Shown: positions 17,270-25,567 of the stretch, in pieces
How positions within the stretch are numbered: position 1 is the first letter of the stretch
Layout of the letters: every line of letters starts with the position of its first letter
NCBI RefSeq assembly: GCF_026015985.1
Contig: NZ_CP110389.1
Location: 4,558,001-4,622,000, forward strand
DNA: 64,000 nt
Direction of reading: 5' to 3'
Source: Rhodopseudomonas sp. P2A-2r
Lineage (GTDB): Bacteria > Pseudomonadota > Alphaproteobacteria > Rhizobiales > Xanthobacteraceae
The notes under the pieces: generated by a model
Database searches by the model: none
What the model was told of the DNA's origin: nothing
The model's input: the letters and a program-made list of their open reading frames with translations, nothing else
Made by a program: the position numbers and the translations under genes

Positions 17270-17626
17270 ATGCGCATCCTGACCACATCCGTCCTCGCCG
17301 CCACCCTGGCCCTCGGCACCCCCGCTTTCGTGCTGGCACAGGCCGCGCCGTCGCCGGCCGAGACGCAGACGCCGCCCGCGAAGTCCAGCACCGCGATCCG
17401 CAGCATCAAGGTGGTGGACGTCAAGGAACTGCAGCCGGAGATGCGCGCGCAGGTCGAGAAGTTCGTCGCCGGCACCAAGCAGGAAGAGATGCAGGCGCTG
17501 CGCAAATCGCTCGACGCACTGCCGCAGGCCGCCTCGGCGCTCAAGGACAAGGGCCTCAGCTCGTCCCAGGTCGTCGCCATCAACATCGAAGACGGCGTGC
17601 TCACCATGTTCGCGAAGACGGCGTAA
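17270..17626 (+). CDS. Small exported protein of unknown function
   Basis: A 118-residue protein with a clear signal peptide 'MRILTTSVLAATLALGTPAFVLAQ' (split here across residues 1-24). AAAGGAA lies 7 nt upstream of ATG 17270. The mature part is short and helical with 'VVDVKELQPEMRAQVEKFV', then 'LRKSLDALPQAASALKDKGLS' and a C-terminal strand 'VVAINIEDGVLTMFAKTA'. No cysteines. I do not recognise the family, though small periplasmic proteins of this design are common in Bradyrhizobium. It ends 5 bp before a REP-type repeat that could stop transcription. Confidence 0.75.
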   Translation: MRILTTSVLAATLALGTPAFVLAQAAPSPAETQTPPAKSSTAIRSIKVVDVKELQPEMRAQVEKFVAGTKQEEMQALRKSLDALPQAASALKDKGLSSSQVVAINIEDGVLTMFAKTA

Positions 17627-17630
17627 GCCC

Positions 17631-17726
17631 GTAGGGTGGGTTAGCGCGCAGCGCGTAACCCACCATCCCCGTTGGTCGCATCGAAGAACGGTGGGTTACG
17701 GCGCAAGGGCGCCTAACCCGCCCTAC
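17631..17726. repeat. REP-type palindromic intergenic repeat, long form
   Basis: GTAGGGTGGGTTAgcgcgcagcgcgTAACCCACC, then a spacer and a second imperfect half ending TAACCCGCCCTAC. The outer arms are complementary, so the whole element can fold. The same core occurs as a shorter perfect palindrome at 23395-23432. The stop codon of the neighbouring terminase gene (17723-17725) lies inside this copy. Confidence 0.85.
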
Positions 17727-19103
17727 AATAGCCTGATCCTTGGCCCGCCATACGTCCGCCCGCTCATTATCACGGTGATCGCCCACACCAGCGCGTCGAG
17801 TCTGTCCGGCGAGCGGCCGGACGACAGGCCGCCGATGCCGAAGTCGCACATCTCGTCCTCCAGCAGCGGGAAGGCGCCGACATGCTTGACCTTGCCCTGC
17901 TCGTACAACGCCGCCACCGGCTCGGCGCGCAGATATTTGCCGCGCGTGGCGTGCACTTCCTTGAGCGGCATGGTGCCGTCGACCTCGCGCAGCACCGCGC
18001 ACCATCTCGCCGCCCATGTTGACCTCGGCCACCAGCGTGTCGGCATGGAGCCGGCGATACAGCGCCACCGCGCGATGCGCCCAGGCGGCGGGCGAGAGTC
18101 CCGTGGCCGAGGCGTCTTCCAGCACGAAATACATATCGCTCTCGGCGCGGCCGACCGCGACAATGCCGCAGGCATCGGCGCCCGGCTTCGAGGTGCCCGG
18201 CGGATCGATCGCCACCACGATGCGCGGCAGTTCCGGCGCAGCAACGACCCGGCAGGCCTCGATCCGCGCCCGCGACCACAGCGCGTCCGGCCGGTCCTCG
18301 ATCAGCTCGCCGTCGAGCTCCTGCCGGCCCATGCGCGTGCCGGCATAGCGGCCGACCACGGCATCGAGAAAGGCCGGCGCCAGATGCGCGGCATTGGCCG
18401 AGGTCGGCGCCCGCGTCACCCGCGTGCGCGGATCGGCGAGCAGCCGCTTGATCACGGGCAATGGCCGCGGCGTGGTGGTGACCAGCTGGCGCGGGCGCGG
18501 CCCCAGCCGCAGGCCGAATTGCAAGGTGTCGAACGCCAGTTCGGCATAGCGCCATTTCGCCAGCTCGTCGCACCACGCCGCCTCGAATTGCGGGCCGCGG
18601 AGCGTGTCCGGCTCGTCGGCGGAGAACACCTGACCGATGGCGCCGTTAGGCCATTCCAGCCGCTTGCGGCTGGCGATCCACGCCAGCCGCTCGCCGCGCG
18701 GCGAGATCGTGAGGATGCCGGACTCGCCCTCCACCATCACCTCGCGGGCGTCCTGCCAGCTTTCGCCCACCAGCGCGATGCGGCGATGGGCGCGGCGGGC
18801 AAAGGGCGGAATGCCCAGCGCCAGCGCCCGCACCCATTCGGCGCCGCAGCGCGTCTTGCCGGCGCCGCGGCCGCCGAGATTCAGCCAGGTGGTCCATGGC
18901 CGGCCATCGTTGCCGGCGTCGTCATGCTCCTGGTGGCGATGCGCCAGCACCGCAAAGTCATGGTGCAGGCGGCGCAGCGCCGGAAGGCTCCCCTGCGCCA
19001 GCCATTCCCGCGTCAGTCCTGCCTGCGACATACGCGTCAATGCGGCGCGCAAGCTCGCGACGGAAGTCGTCGATGTCGGCGGGCATGTCGTCGCTGTGGT
19101 CAC
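17723..19103 (-). pseudogene. Phage/GTA large terminase, copy 1, one frameshift as given
   Basis: A DNA-packaging ATPase-nuclease of the HK97/GTA type, about 460 residues when restored. It has Walker A 'GGRGAGKTRC' (about residues 76-85), 'IALVGESWQDAREVMVEG', 'FSADEPDTLRGPQFEAAWCDELAKW' (Walker B region ending DE), 'QLVTTTPRPLPVIKRL', and nuclease-domain acids in 'IVVAIDPPGTSKPGADACG' and 'VAEVNMGGEMV'. The frame breaks near 18005, after 'GGEMV'. The other frame continues 'AVLREVDGTMPLKEVHATRG' and 'GGLSSGRSPDRLDALVWAIT' to the stop inside the REP element. A second terminase 12 kb away is clearly homologous. The 5' end overlaps the preceding small packaging gene by 146 bp. Confidence 0.88.
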
Positions 19104-19529
19104 GATCGTCGCCCTCCGCGCCGCCGTCGCGCAGCGCGCGCACCTTGGCCAGGGTCTGGGTCAGGGTCGACAGCGTGCGGGCCACGCGCTCAGCCTCGGC
19201 GGGGCGCACACCGCCATCGGCGCTGCGCCGCCGCTCCACCTTCCTCAACTCGCGCAGCACCGCCTGCTCCAGCCGCTGCATGAGCGGCAGCGCGGCAAGC
19301 ACTGCATCGTCAGGGAGCTCGACGGCGGCGTCATCGGCGGCCGGTGCGGCACCGCCGGCACCGTCGACCGGCGCAGCGGCGCGCAATGCCGCAGGCAGTT
19401 CGCGCGGCCGGTCGCGGCGCAACGGCCAGCCGAAGCGCTTGGCGGTCTGGGTGATGGTGTCTCGATTGATGTGCAGGAGTCCGCGATGGACTGGGCCGGC
19501 TCGTCGGTCTCCACATAACGGTAGCGCAT
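18958..19529 (-). pseudogene. Small HTH packaging protein upstream of terminase (gp1-like), one frameshift as given
   Basis: Restored, about 190 residues. It begins 'MRYRYVETDEPAQSIAD' and, after one C is added back near 19475 (GACTCC to GACCTCC), reads 'LLHINRDTITQTAKRFGWP', a helix-turn-helix suited to binding DNA. A variable Ala-rich region follows, then a helical C-terminal part: 'LMQRLEQAVLRELRKVERRR', 'AERVARTLSTLTQTLAKVRAL' and 'DDFRRELARRIDAYVAGRTD'. Position and HTH suggest a small-terminase role, but that is inference. The C-terminal region is homologous to the end of the protein at 32711-33430, which also overlaps a terminase start. Confidence 0.7.
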
Positions 19530-19645
19530 GGGGCTTAGCTTGCGGAGCTCAGAGGATTGTCAACAAAGCGGAGGATATAGACTCGACTCTTAGTTCTCTC
19601 TTTGTTCTAATCGCCGGCGTGACCGACAGACCCGCGAGCTGGCGC

Positions 19646-20023
19646 ATGCCGACACCGAAACAGATGGACAAACTCGCCGCCGACGCGGCGCGGCGGGCGG
19701 CGGTAACGCCCGAGCCGACGCCCGGCCCCGCCGACCCCCTGCCCGAAGCCTATTGGGACGCAGTGCTGCAGGATCCGCGCGGCCGCGCCCAGGGCGTGCC
19801 GATCCAGCAGCGCCGGCTGTCGGAAATTCCGCGCCACCTGCTGCGCGTGTGGTGCCGGCGCTGCGACCGCACCGTCGAGATCCAGACCGCCGACGCCATC
19901 CGTCTGTATGGCCCGCACGCGATCTGGAAGGACGTCGGCCGCAAGCTGCTCGACAACGGCTGTGAGCAGCGCACCGGGCGCCACGAGGAGGACGGCTGCT
20001 GGCCGGCGTTCGAGACGCGTTAG
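19646..20023 (+). CDS. Small protein with one CxxC knuckle
   Basis: A 125-residue soluble protein. 'MPTPKQMDKLAADAARRAAV' starts a basic helix, then 'PLPEAYWDAVLQDPRGRA', 'IPRHLLRVWCRRCDRTVEIQ' (the CxxC) and 'AIRLYGPHAIWKDVGRKLLD'. A Cys near 'NGCEQRTGRHEEDGCWPAFE' could complete a zinc site (CxxC plus C...C). This is typical of short zinc-ribbon proteins of unknown function in Bradyrhizobium. GTG 19619 is an alternative start; neither has a strong ribosome-binding site. It runs opposite to the surrounding packaging genes and is probably a separate acquisition. Confidence 0.6.
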   Translation: MPTPKQMDKLAADAARRAAVTPEPTPGPADPLPEAYWDAVLQDPRGRAQGVPIQQRRLSEIPRHLLRVWCRRCDRTVEIQTADAIRLYGPHAIWKDVGRKLLDNGCEQRTGRHEEDGCWPAFETR

Positions 20024-20230
20024 GTGGCCCCGGCCCCGAAGCATCACCCCACCCCGTTGTCCGGCAGCGCTCGCAGCGCCTTGAAGAAGGAACTGGCGCA
20101 GTCCCACGGCATCACGGTGATGCTGGCGCGCCAGTCGGCGGAGTTGCGCAGCCAGGGCGAGGCCTTGATCCGCCGCGCGGAGCGGCCACATGGGGTTCGT
20201 CGCCGAAGCGGCTCACTCTGGCGGCCGTAG
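20024..20230 (+). CDS. Possible small basic protein following the CxxC gene
   Basis: A 68-codon frame opening with GTG directly after the preceding TAG. 'SGSARSALKKELAQSHGITV' and 'LARQSAELRSQGEALIRRAE' look like genuine helices, but the end 'RPHGVRRRSGSLWRP' looks like out-of-frame sequence and overlaps the convergent zinc-ribbon gene. It may be a short gene whose 3' end is frame-shifted. Low certainty. Confidence 0.3.
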   Translation: MAPAPKHHPTPLSGSARSALKKELAQSHGITVMLARQSAELRSQGEALIRRAERPHGVRRRSGSLWRP

Positions 20231-20389
20231 ACTGCTGTTCAGCCAACCCTTGACCTTTTCTGTCTTCAGAGGGTCAGGCCTGTCACAATCGAAGCACTGA
20301 AACGTGCGAGGCCCCTTGCCGCCGGGAGGCAGCGTCAGGATCAGATATGCCCCGCAACCGGGGCAGGTCGGTCTTTCGGCTTGGCCCAT
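20213..20389 (-). CDS. Small zinc-ribbon protein (58 residues)
   Basis: The product begins 'MGQAERPTCPGCGAYLILTL' and continues 'PPGGKGPRTFQCFDCDRPDP'. The two CxxC pairs (CPGC near residue 9 and CFDC near 32) make a classic four-cysteine zinc ribbon. The C-terminus 'LKTEKVKGWLNSSLRPPE' is a short amphipathic tail. Very similar tiny proteins are scattered through Bradyrhizobium genomes in many copies, to my knowledge without known function. ATG 20389 is the only start. No strong ribosome-binding site is visible. Confidence 0.75.
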   Translation of the reverse strand: MGQAERPTCPGCGAYLILTLPPGGKGPRTFQCFDCDRPDPLKTEKVKGWLNSSLRPPE

Positions 20390-20492
20390 GACCGCAATCT
20401 ATATCGCCGGTTTTTAAATGTCAGCCAGATTCCGGACGCAGGTACCCATTTGGAAGATCGGCGTTCTCGTCGTCATTTCTGAAGCAGCCGTA

Positions 20493-20648
20493 CTACTTAA
20501 TCGGTTTTCCCCGCTCCAACTCCAGGTCTTCAATCAGTCTGCCTATACGAACTACGGTGGTGGCGTCATTTGTGTCCCGCAACAGCCGCTTGGATTGCTC
20601 CAAACGGCGAGCGATCTCCTCCTGCCGGGCTAGTTGATCTGGCATCAT
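20493..20648 (-). CDS. Small helical protein (51 residues)
   Basis: 'MMPDQLARQEEIARRLEQSK' then 'RLLRDTNDATTVVRIGRLIE' and 'DLELERGKPIK'. AGAGGTG sits 7 nt before ATG 20648, which supports translation. Two charged helices separated by an 'NDA' turn suggest a helical hairpin. No family recognised. It shares the orientation of the zinc-ribbon gene 100 bp downstream. Confidence 0.6.
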   Translation of the reverse strand: MMPDQLARQEEIARRLEQSKRLLRDTNDATTVVRIGRLIEDLELERGKPIK

Positions 20649-21026
20649 GTAGGTCACCTCTCAGACAGAAGACGGGCTATAAGCTAACAAGTTCAGATTT
20701 ATTTTTCGCCTTCGTCGTGGCCTGCGCCGATTGACCATCCTGCCCCGGCACCCGGATACTGACGGCGCGATGCCGGTAGGCCGCCTCCTGCCAGCCGCGA
20801 CCGCGTGGCGATGGATTCCAAACGTAGATCGCCGCCTTCGATGCGGCTGACAATCGCCACACGGCCGCCCCGGCTGCGCGCTGAGACGGCGACCGCGCCC
20901 GCAGCCGGCGCGGAGGCCCGCCCCCAACGGAGATAAGATAGCGCCAGCGCCGAGCCGGTACCGCGGAGGCCGATCGTCTCTCGGTGCGACAAGTTGCAGA
21001 TGCGTGGATACATGATGGAACTTTGC
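20649..21026. other. Gap with a possible degraded minus-strand coding segment
   Basis: No confident gene. On the minus strand, a frame ending at 20677 contains the protein-like stretch 'AIYVWNPSPRGRGWQEAAY' and 'RHRAVSIRVPGQDGQS', which could be the C-terminus of a small protein whose start has been lost or frame-shifted. I see no promoter or RNA gene. Confidence 0.3.
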
Positions 21027-21158
21027 TCAGAGATCCAAGCGGGACGACAATACCCAGAGGTCGGCAACACGCGCCGCATCCTCCAGCCTGGTAGCCTTCC
21101 CCTCCATGATCTCTTGAAACAAGCGATCGAGCAATGTCGCCTCCAATGCGATCCGCAT
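21027..21158 (-). CDS. Small helical protein (43 residues)
   Basis: 'MRIALEATLLDRLFQEIMEG' followed by 'KATRLEDAARVADLWVLSSRLDL'. GGAG lies 10 nt before ATG 21158. Composition is clearly protein-like (a single long amphipathic helix), while the other frames are not. Function unknown. Confidence 0.45.
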   Translation of the reverse strand: MRIALEATLLDRLFQEIMEGKATRLEDAARVADLWVLSSRLDL

Positions 21159-21343
21159 TCAATAACTCCAAGCTTTGCGCGTTCCCTCGCGTTCAATTTC
21201 GCTCATTGCCCAAGTGGCCGGATCTCTATGTCTGACAGCGTACTGCGGGAATTCTGCGGAACTCCTACCATTCAGGATCGCCGGTCCGAATCAGGCTCGG
21301 GTGACCGCGAGCTCTTGGAGTTAGGCCTGCGCAGAAAGCGACC

Positions 21344-21592
21344 ATGCCGTACTATCGCGCCTACATTGTCGGACATAACGGGCACTTCAACTCGTCCAAG
21401 GACATCATCGCCGATGACGACGAGACGGCGATCACCATCGCGGAGAGGCTCGTAAACAGGCATGACGTCGAGCTGTGGCAGCGCGACCGCAGGCTCGCTG
21501 TGCTTCCTTGCAATCGCATGATGGCCGAGCCTACTCATGAGGATAAACCGCTCGTCTTAGAAGAAATGCTCCGTCCGCCGTCGTTCTGGTGA
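21344..21592 (+). CDS. Small paralogous protein 1 (82 residues, 'IELW' family)
   Basis: 'MPYYRAYIVGHNGHFNSSKD' forms two strands, then 'DDETAITIAERLVNRHDVEL' (a helix and strand) and 'WQRDRRLAVLPCNRMMAEPT'. The pattern strand-GH.G.F-strand-DDE.A...A..L....D-ELW.R.R.VA is shared with the next gene and with small proteins abundant in Bradyrhizobium. The C-terminus is extended with an acidic tail. No function is known to me. ATG 21344 follows an A/G-rich stretch (agaaagcgacc). Confidence 0.65.
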   Translation: MPYYRAYIVGHNGHFNSSKDIIADDDETAITIAERLVNRHDVELWQRDRRLAVLPCNRMMAEPTHEDKPLVLEEMLRPPSFW

Positions 21593-21695
21593 ACGAAGAG
21601 GGAGATGCAGGGGAGGCGAAGAAGCCCGCCTGCGCCGCGACGTCCCATGGCTGATCGAGGCATGCGGCTGACTTTAAGCGCCTGAAGGACCGGAC

Positions 21696-21887
21696 ATGCA
21701 TTACAAGGTTTGCTCCATCGACGAACACGGGAACCTGACCAGAGAAACGGACGTCATTTGCCGGGATGACATTCTGGCGACTCTGATAGCTCAATCGATG
21801 CTCGGCACCGAGGACATCGAGCTTTGGGAATACGAGCGTAAGGTCGCTCAGTTTGACGGTATCGCCGAAGCGGCCAGAGGCGATTGA
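21696..21887 (+). CDS. Small paralogous protein 2 (63 residues, 'IELW' family)
   Basis: 'MHYKVCSIDEHGNLTRETDV' then 'ICRDDILATLIAQSMLGTED' and 'IELWEYERKVAQFDGIAEAA'. It matches the upstream protein in the order of strands, 'DD..A...A..L...DIELW..R.VA', so the two are a tandem pair, 104 bp apart. GAAGGACC lies shortly before ATG 21696. A terminator-like G/C hairpin follows about 90 bp downstream. Confidence 0.65.
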   Translation: MHYKVCSIDEHGNLTRETDVICRDDILATLIAQSMLGTEDIELWEYERKVAQFDGIAEAARGD

Positions 21888-22246
21888 TCCTCACGGGTAG
21901 TGTTAAACTTGGCCCGAGCGACCCCCGACCATACGGCGTCTGCCGGAATGCAACGTTCTGCGCTCATCTCCGGAACGCAAAAGCTGGCCGGGCGTGCGCC
22001 GGGCGGCTTTCTGATGTGACTGCCGGCCCGCAAGCCCGGTTCCGCCGCAGCAAGGTCAAGCATTGCACCGGCGAATTGACGGTGTGCTGAGAGTTCGCAC
22101 CGGCCACCTACCGGCGAGGTCGATCTTGTGGATCCAATCCAGATCCCTCACGGAGCGGCGCGCCCGGGCTGCAGAGCTCGGCGCCAAGAGAGGATGTCCG
22201 GAACCGAACTTAGTCTGGTCCGCTATCAGGTTTTGGAACCCTCGCC
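21888..22246. other. Gap with a G/C hairpin; no gene seen
   Basis: Around 21980-22012 the sequence AAAGCTGGCCGGGCgtgcGCCGGGCGGCTTT can form an imperfect stem and may end transcription of the small paralogue. Two plus-strand frames here lack protein-like composition. Nothing else recognised. Confidence 0.4.
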
Positions 22247-22459
22247 ATGAGAGTATCCGACACGAGTATTTTTGCGCCGCAATGTCCAGATTGCGGGGAC
22301 CGTATGAGGCCCGCAAGTCTGATCCAAGGGATGTCGGCGATTGCCTTGCACGCCTTTAAATGCATGCGGTGCAAAAAAGTCGAGTATGTGCACAGCGTTC
22401 GGGCTAGCGAAGACCAGCAGAAAGAATTCCAGCACCCGCGCGCCGGGCGCATTCGCTAG
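22247..22459 (+). CDS. Small zinc-ribbon protein (70 residues)
   Basis: 'MRVSDTSIFAPQCPDCGDRM' and 'LHAFKCMRCKKVEYVHSV' carry two CxxC pairs separated by about 24 residues, a rubredoxin/zinc-ribbon arrangement. The tail is short and basic. It resembles other tiny Bradyrhizobium zinc-ribbon proteins. The ATG at 22247 is the only good start; the ribosome-binding site is weak (TGGA). Function unknown. Confidence 0.65.
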   Translation: MRVSDTSIFAPQCPDCGDRMRPASLIQGMSAIALHAFKCMRCKKVEYVHSVRASEDQQKEFQHPRAGRIR

Positions 22460-22622
22460 CAGCATCAAGAAAAAGATTAAGCGTCGGGCCGGAATGCCGA
22501 ACTTGATTGACTGTTAACGCGGGGTTTGTGAGCCCATCACGCTCGCTGGGGCCAGTGGGACTGGCAGTTTGAACGAGCGCGCACGAATTCAGCTTCAAAT
22601 CTCAAACCTTGGGCTTGGTCGG

Positions 22623-23362
22623 ATGAAAAACTCTAATCAGCTTCTAAAGATGCTGCCGGCAGGTGATCTTCGCGAACTGGAAGCGCGGTTCAAAACGGTT
22701 CAGCTGACAGAGGGTGCCGTTCTCGCGGAGCCTGACGACGAGATCAGGAACGTATACTTCCCGCATTTCGGCATTGTATCGTTCATGGTGGGTCTTGACG
22801 ACGGATCAATGGTGCAAACGTTCATGGTAGGTCGAGACGGGGTCGTGGGAGCAGCGCAAGCGCTAGACACCAAGACGTCTGTTAACAAGATCCTGGTCCA
22901 AGTTTCCGGAACGGCTTCCGTGATCGACCGCGATCCGCTCCGGGAAATCATCGAACGTTATCCTAAAATAAGAAGCACTCTTGCTGCTCATGAGCAGTTC
23001 CTCGTCGCCGATATTCAGCAAACGGCGGCCTGTAATGCAAGGCACTCCGCCGAAGCGAGGACTGCGAGATGGATCTTGCGAATGCGAGATCTGGTTGGGG
23101 ATGATCTCCCGCTTACACAGGACTATCTTGCCTCCATGATCGGCGTGCGCCGATCGAGCGTAACCGACATTGCGGGAGCCATGCAAGCAACGGGCGCCAT
23201 AGCTACGCGCGCGGCCGACTACATATCGTCGACCCCAGATCGTTAGGACGCTTAGCTTGCGAATGTCACCGAACCGTTCAAGAGAACTATATGAACTTAC
23301 TCGGGACACCTTGGCCCCAGCTTAGCAGGAGCGGTTCTTCCAACGACAAATCCGGTAATTAG
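22623..23362 (+). pseudogene. Crp/Fnr-family regulator, two frameshifts as given
   Basis: Restored, about 245 residues. The cyclic-nucleotide-binding-like domain has 'LLKMLPAGDLRELEARFKTV' and 'VYFPHFGIVSFMVGLDDGSM', with 'VGRDGVVGAAQALD'. The C-terminal winged helix has 'LTQDYLASMIGVRRSSVTDI' as the recognition segment. No cysteines near the N-terminus, so it is not an iron-sulfur Fnr. As given, the frame ends at 23246. Adding one A near 23203 and one T near 23245 restores 'ISYARGRLHIVDPDR' and 'LGRLACECHRTVQENYMNLL' to a stop at 23362. Both repairs are homopolymer insertions. ATG 22623 is chosen from the family start. The second Crp-type regulator at 39174 belongs to the same subfamily. Confidence 0.82.
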
Positions 23363-23394
23363 TCGCGCGAAGGATTGAATGATCCACGTAGCCC

Positions 23395-23432
23395 GTAGGG
23401 TGGGTTAGCGCGCAGCGCGTAACCCACCCTAC
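23395..23432. repeat. REP-type perfect palindrome, short form
   Basis: GTAGGGTGGGTTA, an internal gcgcgcagcgcg and TAACCCACCCTAC form a perfect 13-bp stem whose loop can pair further. It lies between the convergent Crp gene and capsid gene and could terminate both. A longer relative is at 17631-17726. Confidence 0.9.
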
Positions 23433-23443
23433 GCTGCCCCGCC

Positions 23444-24718
23444 TCAACTCGCCGCGAACTTCAAGAGCTTGATGGCGTCGAAATCCTGCACGCCGCCGCC
23501 GACGCGCTTGGTGGTGTAGAACAGCACATAGGGCTTTGCGCTGTAGGGATCGCGCAGCACGCGGACGCCCTGGCGGTCGACGACCAGGTAGCCGCGCCTG
23601 AAGTCGCCGAAGGCGATGGAGAGCGAGCCCGCCGCGATATCCGGCATGTCCTCGGCATCGTCCAGCGGAAAGCCGATCAGGCTGGCGCGGCCCGAGGCGG
23701 TGGCCGGCGGCTGACACAGATAGACGCCGGTGGAATCCTTGAACTTGCGGATCGCGCTCTGGGTGCGCCGGTTCATGACGAAATGCGCGTTCAGGCGATA
23801 GCCGGCGCGCAACGCATAGATCAGGTCGACCAGCACGTCGGACGGGTTCGAGGCCGCAAAGGCCCCGGCGGCGCCGGAGGCGATAGTGCCGATATTGCCC
23901 CAGCTCCACGACGCCTGCGCCACGTTGGTATAGCTGAGAAAGCCCTTCGGCTTGTTGACGCCGTCGCCACTGACGAAGGCCGTGCCCTCCTGCGCGGCGA
24001 ACACCTGGTCGATCTCGCCGGCCAGCCATTCGTCGAGATTGACCGCGGCATCCTCCAGCAGGTTGGCGGTGGCTGCCGGCATCGCATAGAGCTCCATCGC
24101 CGGAAAGCCAAGCGCATCGATGTTCGGCGACGACGTCTGCGGCCGCGGGTCGGCCTCGCCGATCCAGCCGGTGGCCGGGCCGGCGATCATGAACGGCTTC
24201 TTGTAGACCGAGGACGAGATGTTGCGCACTGCGGCGATGGCGCGGATCGGCGAGATCGCCGTCAGCCGCTCGGCGATGCTGCGCTCCAGCTCCTCGGGCA
24301 CCAGATGGCCGCCGTCGGCATTGCTGCCGATCGACATCGCCTTGGTCTCGATCTGCCGCAGGCCGTCGCTCGCGCCGGAGCGGTTGTATAGATCGAAGGC
24401 GCTCTTGTGCTCGCGGCCGATGGCATCCTGGGCCGCGGCATCGCTTGGCCCGTGCCAGGTGCCATCGAGCGCCGGCCGCGCCTGGCGCAGCGTCAGCTCG
24501 TCCATGCGGCGGTGCGGGGAATCGAGCGCGGCGTCGATGCGCGCCACCTTCTCCTCCAGCGGCACATCGCCGCGGCCGCGCTCCAGCCGCGCCAGGCGTT
24601 CGTCATTGGTCGACTTGAACTCCTCGAAAGTCGCGCGCAGCTCGTCATGGCTGTCGCGCGCCAGCGCGGCGAAGCCGGCCTTGTGCTCCGGCGCGGCGTC
24701 GCTGAGGTCGTAGCTCAT
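23444..24718 (-). CDS. HK97-type major capsid protein
   Basis: A 424-residue head protein. Residues 1-100 are a charged helical scaffolding (delta) domain ('LRATFEEFKSTNDERLARLE') normally removed by the prohead protease encoded next door. The HK97 fold follows, with 'GGHLVPEELERSIAERLTAI', 'FPAMELYAMPAATANLLEDA', 'EGTAFVSGDGVNKPKGFLSY', 'HFVMNRRTQSAIRKFKDSTG' and 'IAFGDFRRGYLVVDRQGVRV'. AGGAG lies 7 nt before ATG 24718. It is the downstream partner of portal and protease genes on the same strand, matching the gene order of the Rhodobacter-type gene-transfer-agent head cluster. The next expected gene (connector) is displaced to 12.4-12.8 kb. Confidence 0.93.
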   Translation of the reverse strand: MSYDLSDAAPEHKAGFAALARDSHDELRATFEEFKSTNDERLARLERGRGDVPLEEKVARIDAALDSPHRRMDELTLRQARPALDGTWHGPSDAAAQDAIGREHKSAFDLYNRSGASDGLRQIETKAMSIGSNADGGHLVPEELERSIAERLTAISPIRAIAAVRNISSSVYKKPFMIAGPATGWIGEADPRPQTSSPNIDALGFPAMELYAMPAATANLLEDAAVNLDEWLAGEIDQVFAAQEGTAFVSGDGVNKPKGFLSYTNVAQASWSWGNIGTIASGAAGAFAASNPSDVLVDLIYALRAGYRLNAHFVMNRRTQSAIRKFKDSTGVYLCQPPATASGRASLIGFPLDDAEDMPDIAAGSLSIAFGDFRRGYLVVDRQGVRVLRDPYSAKPYVLFYTTKRVGGGVQDFDAIKLLKFAAS

Positions 24719-24859
24719 GGTGGTCTCCTGGGTCATGGGTGGTTTGCGGGTGAACGAACAAAACCCCGAGCGCGGTTGCGGGCGGGGGAGTGGATGGAGA
24801 AGTGCTGTCAGGCGATGCGAAGGCATCGCCGAGGACGCGGTGCACTGTGTGGCGCGCCC

Positions 24860-25510
24860 TCACCGCCCCTCGAACCTCGCTTGCGCCGCGACGCTGCCGA
24901 GCGCGTGCTTGCGCGCGGCGCGGCCGCGCAGCGATGTCACTGCGCGGCCGGGCCGGATGCGCGGCGTCGGTGCCTCCGCGGCGCCGCTCATGGGGGATGA
25001 GGGATCGTGCAGCCGCGCCCAGTCGCGTTCGGCCTGGGCGCGCAGCCGCGACAGCGGCGCCTTCACCGCATCGACACGGGCGCCGTCGAGCAGCGGGAAG
25101 GTGACGATGGAAATCTCCCACAGGTCGACCTGGTACAGTCTGCGCACCCGCGTGCGCGGCTCGATGACGCCGCGCCGCGTGCGATAGCCGATCGACAGCC
25201 CGTCGACGGCGCCGGAGCGCAGCAGCGCCAGCAATTCGCGCGCGCGGTTGACGTCGGGGATCAGCCGGCCCCGCGCCCACAGCCCGCGCAGGTCCTCTGA
25301 TAGCTCGAGCCAGACGCCGACCGGCTCGGCCGGGTCGTGCTGGAACAGCATCGGGATTTTGCGCAGGCCGCGCTGCGCCAGCGTCTCGCGAAAGGCGCCG
25401 GGCATCACCATGTCGCGCGCCTGGTCGATGGCGCCGAACAGGCTGGCATAGCCCTCGATGGTGCCGTCGGCGGCAAGCGACAGCGCGGAAGGCGGCAAAG
25501 GGGCAAGCAT
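24860..25510 (-). CDS. HK97-type prohead protease
   Basis: A 216-residue serine protease that trims the capsid scaffolding domain during head maturation. Family motifs are clear: 'GYASLFGAIDQARDMVMPGA' near the start, catalytic His in 'PMLFQHDPAEPVGVW' and catalytic Ser in 'GAVDGLSIGYRT'. The C-terminal ~40 residues ('RIRPGRAVTSLRGRAARKHA') are basic and poorly conserved. ATG 25510 begins directly at 'MLAPLPPSALSLAADGTIEG'; no strong Shine-Dalgarno sequence is seen. It precedes the capsid gene by 141 bp. Confidence 0.9.
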   Translation of the reverse strand: MLAPLPPSALSLAADGTIEGYASLFGAIDQARDMVMPGAFRETLAQRGLRKIPMLFQHDPAEPVGVWLELSEDLRGLWARGRLIPDVNRARELLALLRSGAVDGLSIGYRTRRGVIEPRTRVRRLYQVDLWEISIVTFPLLDGARVDAVKAPLSRLRAQAERDWARLHDPSSPMSGAAEAPTPRIRPGRAVTSLRGRAARKHALGSVAAQARFEGR

Positions 25511-25567
25511 CGGCGGCCTCGCAGGATGCGGGGGAAGGACCTGACGTGTGTGATGGTGTGGCGCGGC

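Noticed and set aside
22623..23362. Fnr-type oxygen sensor
   Set aside because: No N-terminal cysteine cluster for an iron-sulfur centre; it belongs to the cysteine-free Crp-like subfamily.
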